A stretch of DNA of 64,000 bases, from positions 278,093-342,092 of the forward strand of contig JAPTOF010000038.1 of NCBI GenBank assembly GCA_028554755.1, given 5' to 3'. Position 1 is the stretch's first letter, and the number at the start of each line of letters is the position of its first letter. The notes beneath the pieces are model-generated. The model was not told the origin of the DNA. It saw only the letters and a program-made list of their open reading frames with translations, and ran no database searches. Below, piece after piece: positions 19,490 to 32,301 of this stretch. Source of the DNA: Cordia subcordata (lineage: Eukaryota > Streptophyta > Magnoliopsida > Boraginales > Cordiaceae). The position numbers and the translations under genes were made by a program.

Positions 19490-20239
19490 TGGGTTGTGCC
19501 CTTTGTGCCAAGCAAGATTATTCCATGGAAATGGGGGACCCTTGTTTCTAATGTGATCCCATGTATTGTTAAAGGAGAAATCCTTATTTGTGGAAAGAGA
19601 CCAAACAAAACCATCCTCCACATAAGCTCTTTCTCTCTTTAGAAACTAATGCTCTCACTTCTCTCTAGAATTATTGTTCCTACCTACCAATTTTCTACAA
19701 AGTATTCAGCATTCAATCTCAATCATGGGTAAGAAAAAGAGATCTAGTACATCTAGAAATAGGAAAACTGCAAGGTTAGCTTCAAGGATTGTTCTTGACA
19801 ACTGTGAAGAAGAAGAAGATTTCAACAAAGCTATCTGTAGCTTGGATGAACTTTCACCTCCTTGCATGCAAAATCTTGAGGACAACATGGAAATAAACTA
19901 TGGCTGCTCCAAAACGTTTTCAACCTCGCCCAAGGTTGTCTCTTTTCCTACTCTCGGCCCAAGTGAATTGGATAAGAAGATAATGGATGCTGAAAAGGAG
20001 CTTGCAAACTCTCCTTCACGAACTGGCCTTAGGAAATACTTGGAGGAAAAGTATAAAATCTCCAAAGCTGAACTTGTTCGGAGCTTAACAAGGAGGAGTC
20101 AAATGAATTCTGGTAGTAAATCGATCAAGTGTAGATGGAAGGATTTGATTCTCTCTCTAGGGACTAATGCTCTCCCTTCTCTCTAAAAATTATTCCTTTC
20201 ATCTTCCATACTTTTTCTTCTTGATCCAACCTCTCCATC

Positions 20240-22572
20240 ATGCCCAAGAAAAAGAATCATTTATCTTCTAAGAAAAGTGCTAGTAAGGCCATTAATGCCA
20301 AGCTTAAAGAGTCCTATGAAGAAATTTCACCAAAGCCTGTTGGTAACAAAAAAAATGACCTTTTTAACCAACTCTATGAAAATGGCAAAAGAATCAGCAC
20401 ACAACATGGGTTTCTCTCCTTGCTCAGCCATGGTGTCTCCTTCTTAATCTTTCACTCAAATAGAGGTAAATGCTAATTCTCACACCCCTTTGAATTCCTT
20501 GTGCTCTCTGGACATTGATTCAAAGATTGAAGAAGCCAGGAAGTTTTGCCCATCCTCTGTTGGATTGGGTGATTTTCTTGAAAAACATTACAACATTTCC
20601 AAAAAGCACTAGGTGCAAAGCCTTAGCAAGAACTCGGCTTGGAATCTCTCTTCTCCTAAGCACTGTACGAGTGTTTCCCAGCTTGAAGCTAAACTCTCAA
20701 ATGCTAAAATAGAGCTTCTGCATAGCTTAAGTTGTAACAATAGGTTGCAAAATTTTGGAAATATTAATGATCAGCTGCAGCAACCTTTTTTTGTTGAGGA
20801 AAATATGGATGTTGGGTCTTCCCCTTCAAGAATCAGCTTAGATAACCTCATGCTCAGTGGTACTCATTATGCTTCTTCCTCTAAGGTGAACAATGCTTTA
20901 ACACCTAATCATGATATGCAACACATTAAACCCATGGAGATTGGTTCAAAAGTTTCAGGAATCCATGTTGAAGAAGAAAAGTTATTACCCAACGGTCCTT
21001 CGCTTGTTCTCGCTGGACAGAGCTCTTTTTCTAACTCCCTTTCAGATTTGGCAGGCCCTTTTGCTGGTCAAGGCAGAAGTTTTGATGGCCAATTTGATCC
21101 CTGCTCGACAATCATGCCTTTGGCACAAACTTGGGCGATCCCCATTGTACTTCAAATTTGATTCCAATACAAAATAGTCCAGATTTCCTTCCACTTTCAC
21201 GTGATAATTTTTGGGCAAGTTCTAGAGATGTTTTGGGTGCTCACTCTAACTCTGCCAACCAATCAAATGTGGATGACACAATGGCAAAGCTTTCTGGCCT
21301 CACAATCAAGTCGTTGCCCACTAATAATGGGTCAAATTACCCACCATTTTCCCAAATGGACAGAAACTCATTCCTGGGTAATGTGACTCATTCTCTTGTT
21401 AACTCAAAAGCTTATTCCTCTTAGTTCATGACTACCAATCAGGTTGGTGGATTTGTTTCCCAACAACATCTCGTCTCACAAAAGGCTTGGAATGTTGACT
21501 TGAATTGCAAAAAAACTTGCTTAGGTAATCTCATTCACTCTCGCAAGCTTGAATTTTATAATCCTATTCTTGAGAATGGTTTATTTAGTGCTGCCCCACC
21601 TAATGAAATCTTTGAGGAGGGTGATGAGGATTGGAGACATTGCTTGATTGGTCAATTTATTGGCCACCCTCCCCCATTTTTCCTCATTCGCAAAATGGTT
21701 GACGTTCATTGGAAGAATTTTGGTAGAATTGATATCAAATCAACCGAAAATGGTCTTTATGTTTTCAAGTTTGAAAATATTGATGCTTGTGATCATGTTA
21801 TGGAACAAATTTGGCATGTTAACCATTGACCTCTTTTACTTAGAAGATGGGACCTTGATGCACAATTGATTAATTTTAGTTAAGACAAGGTACCTCTTTG
21901 GGTCAAACTTAGAAACGTGCCTTGCTTGCTTATTATTAGATGTGGTTTGGGCTTGCAAGGGTTTGTATTGAAATGGATCTTTCTAATGATTTGTCAAACC
22001 ATACTTTCATGAAGCTTAGGAATGGTGAACGGGCTAGAATTGAAGTCAAATATGCATGGAAGCCTTTTGTTTGCTCTAAATGTAAAATTGTTGGGCATTC
22101 CTTCTCTACGTGTCCCAATAAAATCAATCACAATGTTCCTAAGTTCCAGCCCCAATGGGATATGAAAAGAGATGATGGATGGAATGATCAAAAGACTAAG
22201 AAAGTGCGGAAAAGAACTCATTTTGTGGATCCAAAACCATTCTCAAGTGTTGCGCTCTCTCCTAGCACAAATAATACAATAAAATCAGAAAATATGCCCT
22301 CTTGCTCAAATCAGTTTGCCAACCTTGATATTGAAGATGCAAAGGATAGTGAAGAAAATGTAAATGAAATTGGGAAAGGAAATGATAATGAGGCGACCAA
22401 GGGTAATGATCCCCCCAATGAAGTTGAAAATGAGCTCGTGAATGAAAAGATAGGAGGAGAAGATCTTGGAAAGAATATGCAAGCCGAAGAAGTTCGTGTT
22501 GAAGCTTTTATCGATTATGGAAGAGAAGTAAAAACTATCTCTCCCCCTTTACACATGGCTACTGCAATCTAG
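20240..22572 (+). pseudogene. ORF1 of E7 (MPKKKN start), broken
   Basis: Starts MPKKKNHLSS. Frames change near 20470 and 21160. A TAG at 21422-21424 matches the one in E1 (6622-6620). The DUF4283-like region is at 21428-21830 (GQFIGHPPPFFLIRKMVDVHWKN, EQIWHVNH), with a TGA at 21827-21829 in place of Arg and a TAA at 21881-21883 in place of Trp. About 60 bp of the domain is deleted near 21950. 21940-22572 is open for 210 residues with ARVCIEMDLSNDL, the knuckle CSKCKIVGHSFSTC and NQFANLDIED. Confidence 0.87.
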
Positions 22573-22667
22573 CTTTTTCATGTTTTTGTTAATCCTTGGT
22601 TTACATTGATTTTATCTTGCTTTCTGCTATTTTGGAATTCTCACTTTGTTGTTTTGTTGTTTTACTT

Positions 22668-22717
22668 ACCCCCAAATATAGTCACCAATTGTTATGTTGT
22701 ATCTTTGATTTGGGGGT
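22668..22717 (+). other. 3' UTR hairpin of E7
   Basis: Arms ACCCCCAAAT (22668-22677) and ATTTGGGGGT (22708-22717), 10 of 10 paired, with TTGTAT in the loop. It is the same 50-nt size as in E1 on the other strand. Confidence 0.82.
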
Positions 22718-25700
22718 AATGGATGGATAATAACAAATTGCAATTGAATAAAAAATTCTCACTTAACTCGCAAAAAAAAAAAAATTCGGGTAGATATCTC
22801 AACATCTTTCAAGTTCAAGCATGAGTTCATTTAAGGAAGGTTGTTTTTCTACCTAGTAAATTAGTACTTGTTGTAATCCTTATCTCTCGGTACTGTCCCC
22901 TATCGCCAAATCCAATATCTTCTCTTTCTTTGGATGGAAAATCGAACAAAAACAGCACTCATGGTGTAGGAAACACCATTGTTGTTGAGGAAAGAAAAGG
23001 GGAAAATGCTTTTTTTGAGAAGGAAAGATATGTGACTAATGCTCGGTCTTTACACACTGGGTATTACGCATCACCTCATGGACCTTTAGGAATTACTGCA
23101 AATGATGGCACTATGGCTGAAAAAGATGGCTCCTTTTCTAGTCACTATTCCCACCAGCCGACAACTCTTTTTACTTTTAGAGAAAATGGTCTTCCCCAAA
23201 ATTCAAATTCCAGCCCAAAGTCTTTTGCTAACCAAAACCCAACGGGTATGGCTCTTTATCCAAAATCTTTGGCCTCAATGCAACCTAATTGCTTTTCCCC
23301 TCACACCAACGTGGACATCTCCCCTACCCCGCCTGCCATGGTGGAAAATTATGTTCCAAATAATGAGAATTTTCCCACTCTTGCCCAAGTTAATTTGGGT
23401 AGCAATGCAAAAAGAATTTCTCTTGCTAATTCGGCACCCACACAACCAAGCGTTTCTCCATATAAGGGTGAAAATGACACACATCTTCAACATACTTGCA
23501 TTGCTAAACCCAACCAGCAAGGACGTGCTTGGAATAGGAACAGGAGCAAAAGGTTCAATGCTCCTCCTAATGCATGGGCTAGCAACATTAATTGGAGACA
23601 AAACTACCATGGTAAGCTTGATTACCCCCTTAAACTTGAATATTTTGAGTCTATTGCTTATGAGAATACATGGGGTGCCATTCCTCTCGAGAATGTGTTT
23701 GAGGAGGGAGAAAAATGTTGGAAGCATTACTTACTCAGTCAATTTCTTGAAAGACCTCCACTTTTTTTCTTGATTAGAAAATTTGTTGATTACCATTGGA
23801 AAATGTTTGGCCATGTTGAGATTAAGTCTTGCTCAAATGGTCTCTTTGTCTTTCAATTTGAAAATCAAGAAGCTTGCAACAAAGCTCTTGAGCAATTATG
23901 GCATGTTAATTTTTTATCTTTGTTGCTTTGTAAATAGGATTTGGATGCTCAAATATTTAATTTTGAATGGGAGAAAATTCCTCTTTGGGTGAAATTGCGG
24001 AATGTTCCTTGTAGCTTGATGACTAAAAGTGGGCTTAGTTATATTGCTATCACTAGTGGAATGCCACTTCAATTGGATTCTCTTACTCAATCACGTACTT
24101 TTGTTGGATTTGCTCGTGCATGCATTGAAGTAAATCTTGAAAAAGAATTGCCAGAACACACTTTTGTCCGGCTTAGGAATGGATCTTGGTCAAAGATTGA
24201 CATAGAATATGCTTGGAAGCCTTTGAAATGCACAAGTTGCAAAGTGATTGGCCATAATCTTGATTCTTGTCCGAACATCCAAAAGGGGGTCCAAAAACTA
24301 TTTGAAAAGAAGAAACCAAATGAAGTGATGAAATCTTATGATTCAAATGCATGAAGGGTTGTTGAGAATAAAAAAAGGCAGCAAAATGTTACCAAAACCA
24401 CCATTGCTCATCCACATTCAATTAACCGTTTCGAGGCTCTTCTTGTTGAAGAAAGGAATGTCATGCATGACCAAGCAAACAAAGAGCCCCGAGAAAGTAC
24501 AAATGGAAGGAAAAATGATCATCAAGCTTTGGATGGGGCAAACATTGAGAATGTAGGATTGATATTATTAAGTGTGATGTAACCTAGTCCATAATCACAA
24601 AAAATTCTACCAAGAAAACATGCTAGGAAAATAAAATAACCACATAACACACACAAGAACATGCTTAAAAACATATAGAATATAACTAGTACTTGCAAAA
24701 TATGTAAAGCTAACCTCTTGAAGCATAGGGCCTTTCATGAAGCTAAAATTGTCACGAGCTTTGTTCCCATTCACGAACAAGGTTGCCAAAAATTTTACTA
24801 TAAGGGTGTCGCAATAGGCAAGTCCCTAGTCTTCCTCCCTATGATTAAAAAGACTTATTTTGAGAGAATAGCCTCTTGTGTGCGAAGAAGCAAAGTAATA
24901 TGCTCTTGAAAAAATAGAGCAAAAATCACACAATAAGTGTGTACTTATGTGTTGTAGTATTTTCTTGCCAAAAAGGAAGAAATCAACTACAAAGTGGATG
25001 GCATAAAAGGTGCAAGGTCTTGCCTATTTATAGAAAGAACCTTGGCACCCAAAGTTGCTAATCTTTCAATGTGGGAGAAAATTTCCATGTAGTATTTCCT
25101 TTATGCAACTTATTAACTTGTCTTGGAAGACTTGTGCAAGTTGTCCACTTGTTTTTGTAGTATTTTGCAAGTTGTCCACTTGTCTTGGAAGACTTAGGCC
25201 AAGCCCATTATCCAAGTCCAACACATAGTCCATAATCCAAGTAGAGACCCAAGCCTAATAGAAAACCATCCTAGCCCAGTTAGGTCATCTTGGACTTTAA
25301 AGAAAGCGCAAACCCAATTCCAAGCTTTGGCCCAAAAAGGTTACTTCCACAATATGAAATTTGCTCTTTCAAGATTACTCTCTCAAAGTCATTTCAACTA
25401 GGGAAGGGACCAAGAAGACACAATTAACCTTGGCTTCCAAAAATAATAAAAAATGTCCTTGCCCGATCTAGGCGATATAATAATTATTTTTTAACTCTGA
25501 TCTATTCCACTAGAAGATCAAAGTTGCAGCCCAAGAATAATTGCTATTACCCAGAAGCTTATCACAAAAGAATGTGAACTTTGTCTTTGACCTACTAAAT
25601 AACTGACCATAATGCCCCTTTATGTATACCCACAGCTAAGATTGGTCATTTGGCCTGTGTACCATCACCTCCTTATCTGTATCTTTATCCGTTGGGTTTC

Positions 25701-26560
25701 TTGTCCTATTGCCAACCATCCTTGGTCGTGGAATCTCTTGATCTCGGGGGCAACCCTCAAGCCATATGACTGACACACCTATAAAGGTAGTATCATTAGA
25801 TCTAGATTCAGATGATAAATTTGGACAATCCCAAAGGAGCCACATAGATTCCATTTTGCATATGTATGTTCCAATTAATTAGAAATTAGCACTCAATGCA
25901 CAGGGCTGTTGATCCTAATCAAGTAAGATCTCACCCATAATGAATCAAAGTACCAAACCCTAACTTCATTAGTTCATCCACATATACTCAAGATTAAGAG
26001 CAATGATCATTTAGTAGCAGTGAGTGTCTTGTTTTCTTTCTTTGATAGTATGTCTCTAGAAAACATACTTACAATGGTCCTACCCAATACGTGACCCATG
26101 TACTATTGAGACAAATCTAGAAAATCTCTAATGACCTAGGTAGATCACCCTCAAAGAGAAGACTTGCTCAATATAACCTTATCCTAGTAGAGTGCTCAAC
26201 ACTACTATTCGGTTATGGATTTAATTTATGATGTGACTAAATCTAGACTTGGACCTACTCTGCGTCTAGCCTCATTGCGCACCCAAGTCATTTGTTGAAG
26301 TCATGGGGCCTTTGTACATGCATTAATAAAACATAACAGAGATAATATGTAAGAAACTCATAATGCCATATGGCATACAGAAAATTGGGGAGATTAGTCT
26401 TGATCAAAAAAGATAGCTCTCTCTACCATGAAAACACTCTCCCTTCTCTCTAGAATTTTTGCTTCCAGCCACCACCTCTCCTCCACACGCCACCACCAGC
26501 ATATCTCCATTTTCCATTAACAAAACACCTCTCTCTCAAATTTTTTCTTTTTTCTGATTC

Positions 26561-28556
26561 ATGGGAAAGAAAAAGAGAAACTCTCCCCCTACTCGTACTA
26601 GCACTCGGCTCAAGGCAAAGGAGAAGAAGAATGATGTTGCTGCACACACTCTTGCTTGCTCGGGTTCTTCCTCCAAAGTTGAGGTTGATTCGGCCTCTTC
26701 ATCTCACTCAAATGAAGATGCTCAATCAACCTCAAGCTTGCTTTTCAAAGAGGTCTATGATGCACTTGAAGATGGCCATCCGTATGAGAGCGAAGAAGTT
26801 GATGTCTTTAACAAAACTGAAGTCGAAATGGCGAGTTCCCTTGCTCCAAACGTTTCAGCTGCTGGAAATGGAGGAAAAGAGTTGAGGAAGAAAGGTTATT
26901 GTCCAAAGGAAACGCTGAAATGCAAGGACCGGTTAAAACTTTTACACATGGGTCCGACCACCTCTCTCCTAATCACTTCAGCACTATTTCAGACTTTTCT
27001 AAGGAAAACTTGACAACTCAAAAGTTGGTCAGCTTTTAAAATCTGATTCCAACACTTTGTATCTGGGCCACGTGATAATGCTGAGAATTTCCCTCCACTT
27101 GCTCATGTTTCAAACGGAAAACCATGCCAAATCAGAAGACTAAAGAAAATGACGTGGCTGCCAGCATTGCAAGCAAGACACCATGTCAGATTACAAATCT
27201 GAAGCTTTCTTCCTCACCAAAGCTTGGGTTTCAAGTTCATGCTCATACTAATAATGGGGATGTCGTTCAAGGCAGCACTTCATTCAATGATGTCTTCAAG
27301 AGACAGAAAGAAGAAAACGTCCAAAGAGCTCAAGGAGTTAACATGCAAACCAAAGCTCAAACACAAAATAAGCAAAATGCTTGGCGCAAACCACTTAAAC
27401 TCAGGTATGTTCCTTCCCCAAGTGATCCTTCACCCGATTGGGAGGTGTTTTTGCTGAGCATATCAATACAAATCTTAAATTTGATGAAGAGCATGCTTAC
27501 AATATTGTGGAAGGCAAGAGGAAGTTGTTGATCCTCGGATGATCTTTATGAAGAGGGTGATAAATTTTGGAGTCATTGCTTAGTTGGGCAGTTTTAGGAG
27601 CTCCACCACCTTTTTTCTTAATCAAAAATATGGTGGAATTTGCTTGGAAGAAATTTGGTAAAGTGGACATACATACTAAAGGAAAAGGTCTTTTCCTTTT
27701 CAAATTTGAAAATGAAGAAATTTGTCAAAAAGTCCTTCAACAACTTTGGCATGTTAACCATAGACCGCTGTTGCTTAGAAAATGGGAACCCAACCTCGAG
27801 TTTGTGAACCTATCATGTAATAAAGTTCCAATTTGGATTAAGCTTTGGGATGTTCCATTGAGTCTATACTCTAAAAGAGGGCTTGGTTACATTGCCTCTT
27901 TCATTGGTAAGCCTATTCAAATGGATGCACTTACGGATTCTAGAAGGAACCTGGACTTTGCTAGGGTTTGCATTGAAGTGGATCTTGAAGGAAACCTCCC
28001 GGATGTTGTGTTTCCAAAACTCAAGAATGGTACAAGAGCAAAAGTTGAGGTTGAATATGCTTGGAAGCCAAGCAAATGCATACATTGTAAAATGGTTGGG
28101 CATGTTGAGGAGAATTGCCAATTGAAGCCGAAAACACAACAAAATCCTCAAACTACTCACTTTGGGCAGCAAGCAAAAACTCGCCAAGAATGGCAAGTTG
28201 TGGGCAAAAAGCAAGCTCCATTGAAGAATCATGAGGGTTTGAGCAATGAAATTTCCACTCCAAATAAGGAAATGAAGTCTACTAGGCCAAATTCTCCTAA
28301 GGTTACAATTGACTCAACTCTAAATCGTCAAAATTGCTTTGAAGTCCTTGGCCGGGAGGATGAGCACAATGAAGATACTTTGAATATTGAAGATGAAGTT
28401 GGGATGAAAGTTGAAAGGAAACTTGATTCCTTTGGACACAAGGAAGAAGGGGTTATCCTCAACCAAGCATATGAAAAAGATGATGATGATCCAATTGCGG
28501 AGCAAGATAATTCATGGAAAGATGATAGAGGGGCTGGTCACCACTCATACCTCTTA
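26561..28556 (+). pseudogene. LINE ORF1 (copy B)
   Basis: Starts MGKKKRNSPPTRTS. 26561-27013 is open, then frame changes occur near 27015, 27440, 27537 and 27593, three of which are one-base losses in homopolymers relative to copy C. From 27567 the frame is open through the DUF4283-like core (APPPFFLIKNMVEFAWKKF, WHVNHRPLLLRKWEP, VPIWIKLWDVPLSLYSKRGL, FARVCIEVDL), the knuckle CIHCKMVGHVEENC (about 28077-28118) and NCFEVLG. The frame then runs without a stop into ORF2. Confidence 0.9.
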
Positions 28557-31500
28557 ATGATTTTGTGTGCATGGAACATTAGGGGTTTCAATTCCCCTAA
28601 AAAGCATAAAGAAATGAAGAACCTAATAAACAAGCATAGGCTTGATTGTTTTTGTGTTTTGGAGACCAAAGTGGACAATGATACTCTCATTGCTTCATAT
28701 TTTAACACTTTGGGTTTTGCAAACTACATCGATGATAATTTGGCTGGCAGAATTTGGGTTTTTTGGAAGCAACACATCAAGGCTACAATAATTGACACTA
28801 TGGATCAAGGAATCCTTTTCCATTTGGAAATTCCATCCCAAGTTCCTATTTTTGTGGCTTTTGTGTATGGTAGGAATGATCCTTCAAGAAGACAGCACCT
28901 TTGGGCAAAAATTGAAAGTTGGAGTGTAAGGTGTTATAACGGGCCACTTTGTATTCTTGGAGACTTTAATGAGGTTCTGAATTGTGGAGATAGATCTTCC
29001 ACCACCACCATTGCTCCAAGTGCGTTGGATTTCAAGAATTGCATTTCTCAAGCTAGACTCTCTGAGATTAAGACTATTGGGCCTCATTTCACTTGGACCA
29101 ACCGAAGCTCCAAAGGCAATCTTATTGCAAGTAAGTTGGATAGAGCTCTTGTCAACACCTTTTGGATGGACCACTTGGATCACTCTTCTCTCTTAGTGGA
29201 TAGCCAGGTATTTCAGACCATTGTCCTCTTGTGGTTCATACTTGCATCATCAAGCCTTCTTCACCAAAGCCTTTCAAGTTCTACAATGCTTGGACAACTC
29301 ATCCTCTTTTCTTGCATGAGGTGGAAAAACATTGGAATGCACGGGTTTTGGCACTCCAATGTTCATTCTTTTCCAAAAACAAAAAGCACTCAAAAGAGTG
29401 CTCAAGGATTTTGACAAGAATTATTTCTCCTGCATCCCAAGTCAAGTTGAGGATCTTAAAAGAACCCTTTCGGATGTCCAACTTGCCATGCTGAATGGGT
29501 ACCTTAATGAAGAGGCTCTTAACAAAGAAAAGGAGATTATGAGGAATATTGAAGAGCTTGAAGACACCTATAAAAGATGCTCCACCAAAAGGCTCGCATA
29601 CATTGGATTAAAGATGGAGATGCTAATACAAAGTTCTTCCACAATAAGTTTCGTGAAAGGAAAAACATAAACTCCATCTTTGCCATTAACGACAATGAGG
29701 GAATCTCATCACTTCAAAGGAGGAGATAAAGGCTGAATTCATCTCCTACTTCAAAAATCTCTTTGGCACTCCTCACATTCAATTGCTAGTGTGGAGACCA
29801 TCAAAAGCATTTTAGGAAAACCATTGAGGAAAGTTGCTTGGCAAAGCTTGCTGCTCCCATTACCTTTGAGGAAATCAAAACAACTCTTTTCTCCATTAAT
29901 CCAAACAAGAGCCCGGGCCGGATGGCTATACTTCACACTTCTACAAGATGGCTTGGGAGGTTGTTGGGAAGATGTGCACAAAGCAATAAAGTCTTTTTTC
30001 CACTCCTCAAAGTTGCTCCAAGAGGTAAATGCTACTTATATTGCCCTTATTCCCAAAGTCCAAAACCCTTCTTGGGTAAAAGATTTTAGGCCTATTTCTT
30101 GCTGCAACACCATTTATAAATGCATATCCAAGATTCTTGCAAATAGGCTCAAAGAGTGTTTGCCTTCTATCATCTCTTGGAATCAATCGGCTTTTATTAA
30201 AGGGAGGCTTATTAATGAGAATATTCTTGTTGCACATGATATCCTTAGAGGCTATTCAAGAACTCATATTTCTCCTCGTTGTGCACTCAAAGTTGATATC
30301 ATGAAGGCTTTTGATTCACTCAATTGGAATTTTATTGAATGTACTCTTCATGCGTTTGGCTTCCCAAGTTTCTTTGTGAAATGGATCATGTCTTGTATCA
30401 CATCAACAAGTTTCTCTGTGGCAATCAATGGAAGTTTAGAGGGGTATTTTAAAGGAGCAAATGGGATAAGGCAAGGGGATCCCTTCTCACCAAACATTTT
30501 TGTTATATGCATGGAAGTATTATCATGCATGCTCAACAAGTTGGAACAAGATCAAAAGTTTGGGTTTCAGCCAAAATGTGCAAAGTGGAGGTTGAACCAT
30601 CTTTGTTTTGCTGATGACCTTATTATCTTTTGCAAAGGAAATATCAAATCAATTGAGTGCATTATGGATGTCTTGGAGAACTTTTGCTCTCTCTCGGGTC
30701 TTAAAGCAAACCCTTCCAAGAGTAATATTTTCTTTGGTGGTGTTCCTCATGAAACAAAGCTGGCCATTCTCTGCAAAATGAACTTCAAAGAAGGTAATCT
30801 TCCTATAAGATATTTGGGTGTTCCTCTTGTGTCAAGGAAGCTCCGTAGGGCAGATTGTTTACCTCTTTTGGAGAAAATCAATAGAAGGCTTGAAAGCTGG
30901 ACCAATCATTGGCTTTCCTACATGGGTAGATTAACCCTTATCAAATCCACACTCTTGCAAATTTGTTCCTTTTGGGCTGGTGCATTTCTTCTTCCCAAAA
31001 GTATCATTCAAAAAACTGAATCCAAATTTTGTGCTTTCCTTTGGAAGAATACTGGGGCTAAGATTGCATGGAAAGACATTTGTCTCCCTCTTGATGAAGG
31101 TGGACTTGGTATCCGGAAGATTGAAGACATCAACAGCACTTTTCTCCTTAAATCCTTTTGGAGAATGTATACTTGTAGGATTCTCTTTGGAGCAATTGGA
31201 TGCAAATTAACTACATCAAGGACAAATCGATTTGGACTCTCACCACTTCTAAGGATGATAGTTGGGTTCTCAAAACCTCCTCAAAATTCGAAACTTTGCA
31301 AGAGCCCATATCTCTCATGTACTCGGCAATGGAAAGCACACGCACTTTTGGCATGACAAATGGCACACACATGGGGTACTTAGCAATTTTTGGAGCAGCA
31401 CTCTCAACAATCCACCATACTATGCTAAGGTGTGTGACATTTTCGTTTTTGGTAATTGGTTTTGGCCTATTCATCTCATGCATTTTGATCCACCTTGCAC

Positions 31501-32128
31501 CAATCTTGTGGAAGAAAATCTTGATGCTTTTACTTGAAACTTTCTCCAAATGGTGAATTCACTTTCGCACACTTGGGAGGAAATCAGAAGGAAGAAGAAT
31601 AAAGTTGATTGGCACTATATTGTTTGGTTCAAAGGACATACACCAAGACATGCATTTTTTACTTGGCTTGCTATTCATGATCGACTTTCCACAAAATTCA
31701 GATTGCTTTATTGGGGTAGAGAGCTGAATCCCACTTGCATTTTTTGCAACTTTGGATGTGAAACTAGAGACCATCTTTTCTTTAATTGTTGTTTCACTAG
31801 AAGGATCTGGAGGAAAGGACTTCATCTTACCATGATCCAAGAAACTTTGATCGATTGGGGAGACATTATTGCTTTTATTTCACCTTTTGCACTCGAAGAT
31901 AATCTTAAAGCTACTATCTTGAAGCACTTTTTGGAGGCTGCAATCTACTTCATTTGGATTGAGAGGAATCATCGTGAATTTCACAAGAGTTTCAAGACAG
32001 AGGAGCAAATCTTTTCATCCATCTTTAATCATGTTAGACTTAAATGCATTGTTGGAAAATATTTCACTACTTCTAGTTTGAATAGGAAAATTTGTAAATT
32101 GTGGGGGATGGAAGAAATCCTCCTTTGA
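28557..32128 (+). pseudogene. LINE ORF2 (copy B): endonuclease, RT, zf-RVT
   Basis: ATG 28557 (MILCAWNIRGF). Endonuclease motifs are WNIRGF, LETKVDND, GDFNEVLNCGDRS near 28955-28995, HFTWTN, and the SDH region near 29215, disrupted by a one-base loss (the Asp-His is out of frame). RT motifs are KDFRPISCCNTIYKC, KVDIMKAFDSLNW and CFADDLIIFCKG near 30605, open from 29983 to 31180 apart from small breaks. zf-RVT is CIFCNFGCETRDHLFF near 31735-31780, with the stop at 32126-32128. Frameshifts at about 29205, 29580, 29700, 29770, 29918, 29968, 31180 and 31540 make it inactive as read. Confidence 0.9.
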
Positions 32129-32287
32129 TCAGTTTGTATTTGTAATTTTGTTTTCTTTCTTGAATGAAATTTCTTACTTTCCTCGCAAAAAAAAAACTCA
32201 TAATGCCATATAACAAAAATGATTATACATTGTTTAGCATCCAAAATGTCATTTACAAGTGAGCTTTAGGGCATACTAATCCTAACA

Positions 32288-32298
32288 ATCTCCCACTT
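32288..32298 (-). promoter_or_regulatory. Polypurine tract of the copia element
   Basis: The minus strand reads AAGTGGGAGAT directly against the 3' LTR start TGTTAGG. A short purine-rich run in this position primes plus-strand DNA synthesis. Confidence 0.8.
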
Positions 32299-32301
32299 GC
32301 G

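Larger units (their letters stand above)
20145..22784 (+). mobile_element. ORF1-only element (E7) nested in E6
   Basis: About 2.64 kb. Leader TCTCTCTCTAGGGACTAATGCTCTCCC at about 20150, ORF1 from 20240, 3' UTR with hairpin, terminus CTCACTTAACTCGC and poly(A) 22772-22784. The 3' 1.55 kb is closely related to E1 on the opposite strand. No clean duplication was found at its ends, so the left edge is placed by homology of the leader. Confidence 0.82.
26372..32192 (+). mobile_element. Full-length L1-type LINE (copy B) in the copia 3' LTR
   Basis: 18-bp duplication AAACTCATAATGCCATAT at 26354-26371 and 32193-32210. About 5.8 kb: a leader with CTCTCCCTTCTCTCTAGAATTT (26440-26460), ORF1 from 26561, ORF2 from 28557, 3' UTR, terminus CTTACTTTCCTCGC and poly(A). 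This is the reference layout of the ORF2-bearing family here. It shares its 3' 2.2 kb with copy A and almost all of its length with copy C. Confidence 0.96.
24552..32287 (-). repeat. 3' LTR of the copia element, split by a LINE
   Basis: Pieces 24552-26371 and 32211-32287 total 1897 bp, 18 bp less than the 5' LTR. That difference equals the single 18-bp tandem duplication present only in the right LTR. The LINE sits between 18-bp copies of AAACTCATAATGCCATAT. No genes; short ORFs inside it have no supporting features. Confidence 0.95.

Noticed and set aside
20100..22800. A target duplication for E7
   Set aside because: GTAGAT occurs near both ends (20131 and 22791), but it is not adjacent to the leader start or followed by matching bases. 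Too weak to claim.
24718..24909. A 63-codon ORF in the left LTR with a close copy in the right LTR (37956-38147)
   Set aside because: The two LTRs are copies of one sequence, so conservation is expected. There is no recognisable domain and the ORF is antisense to the element.
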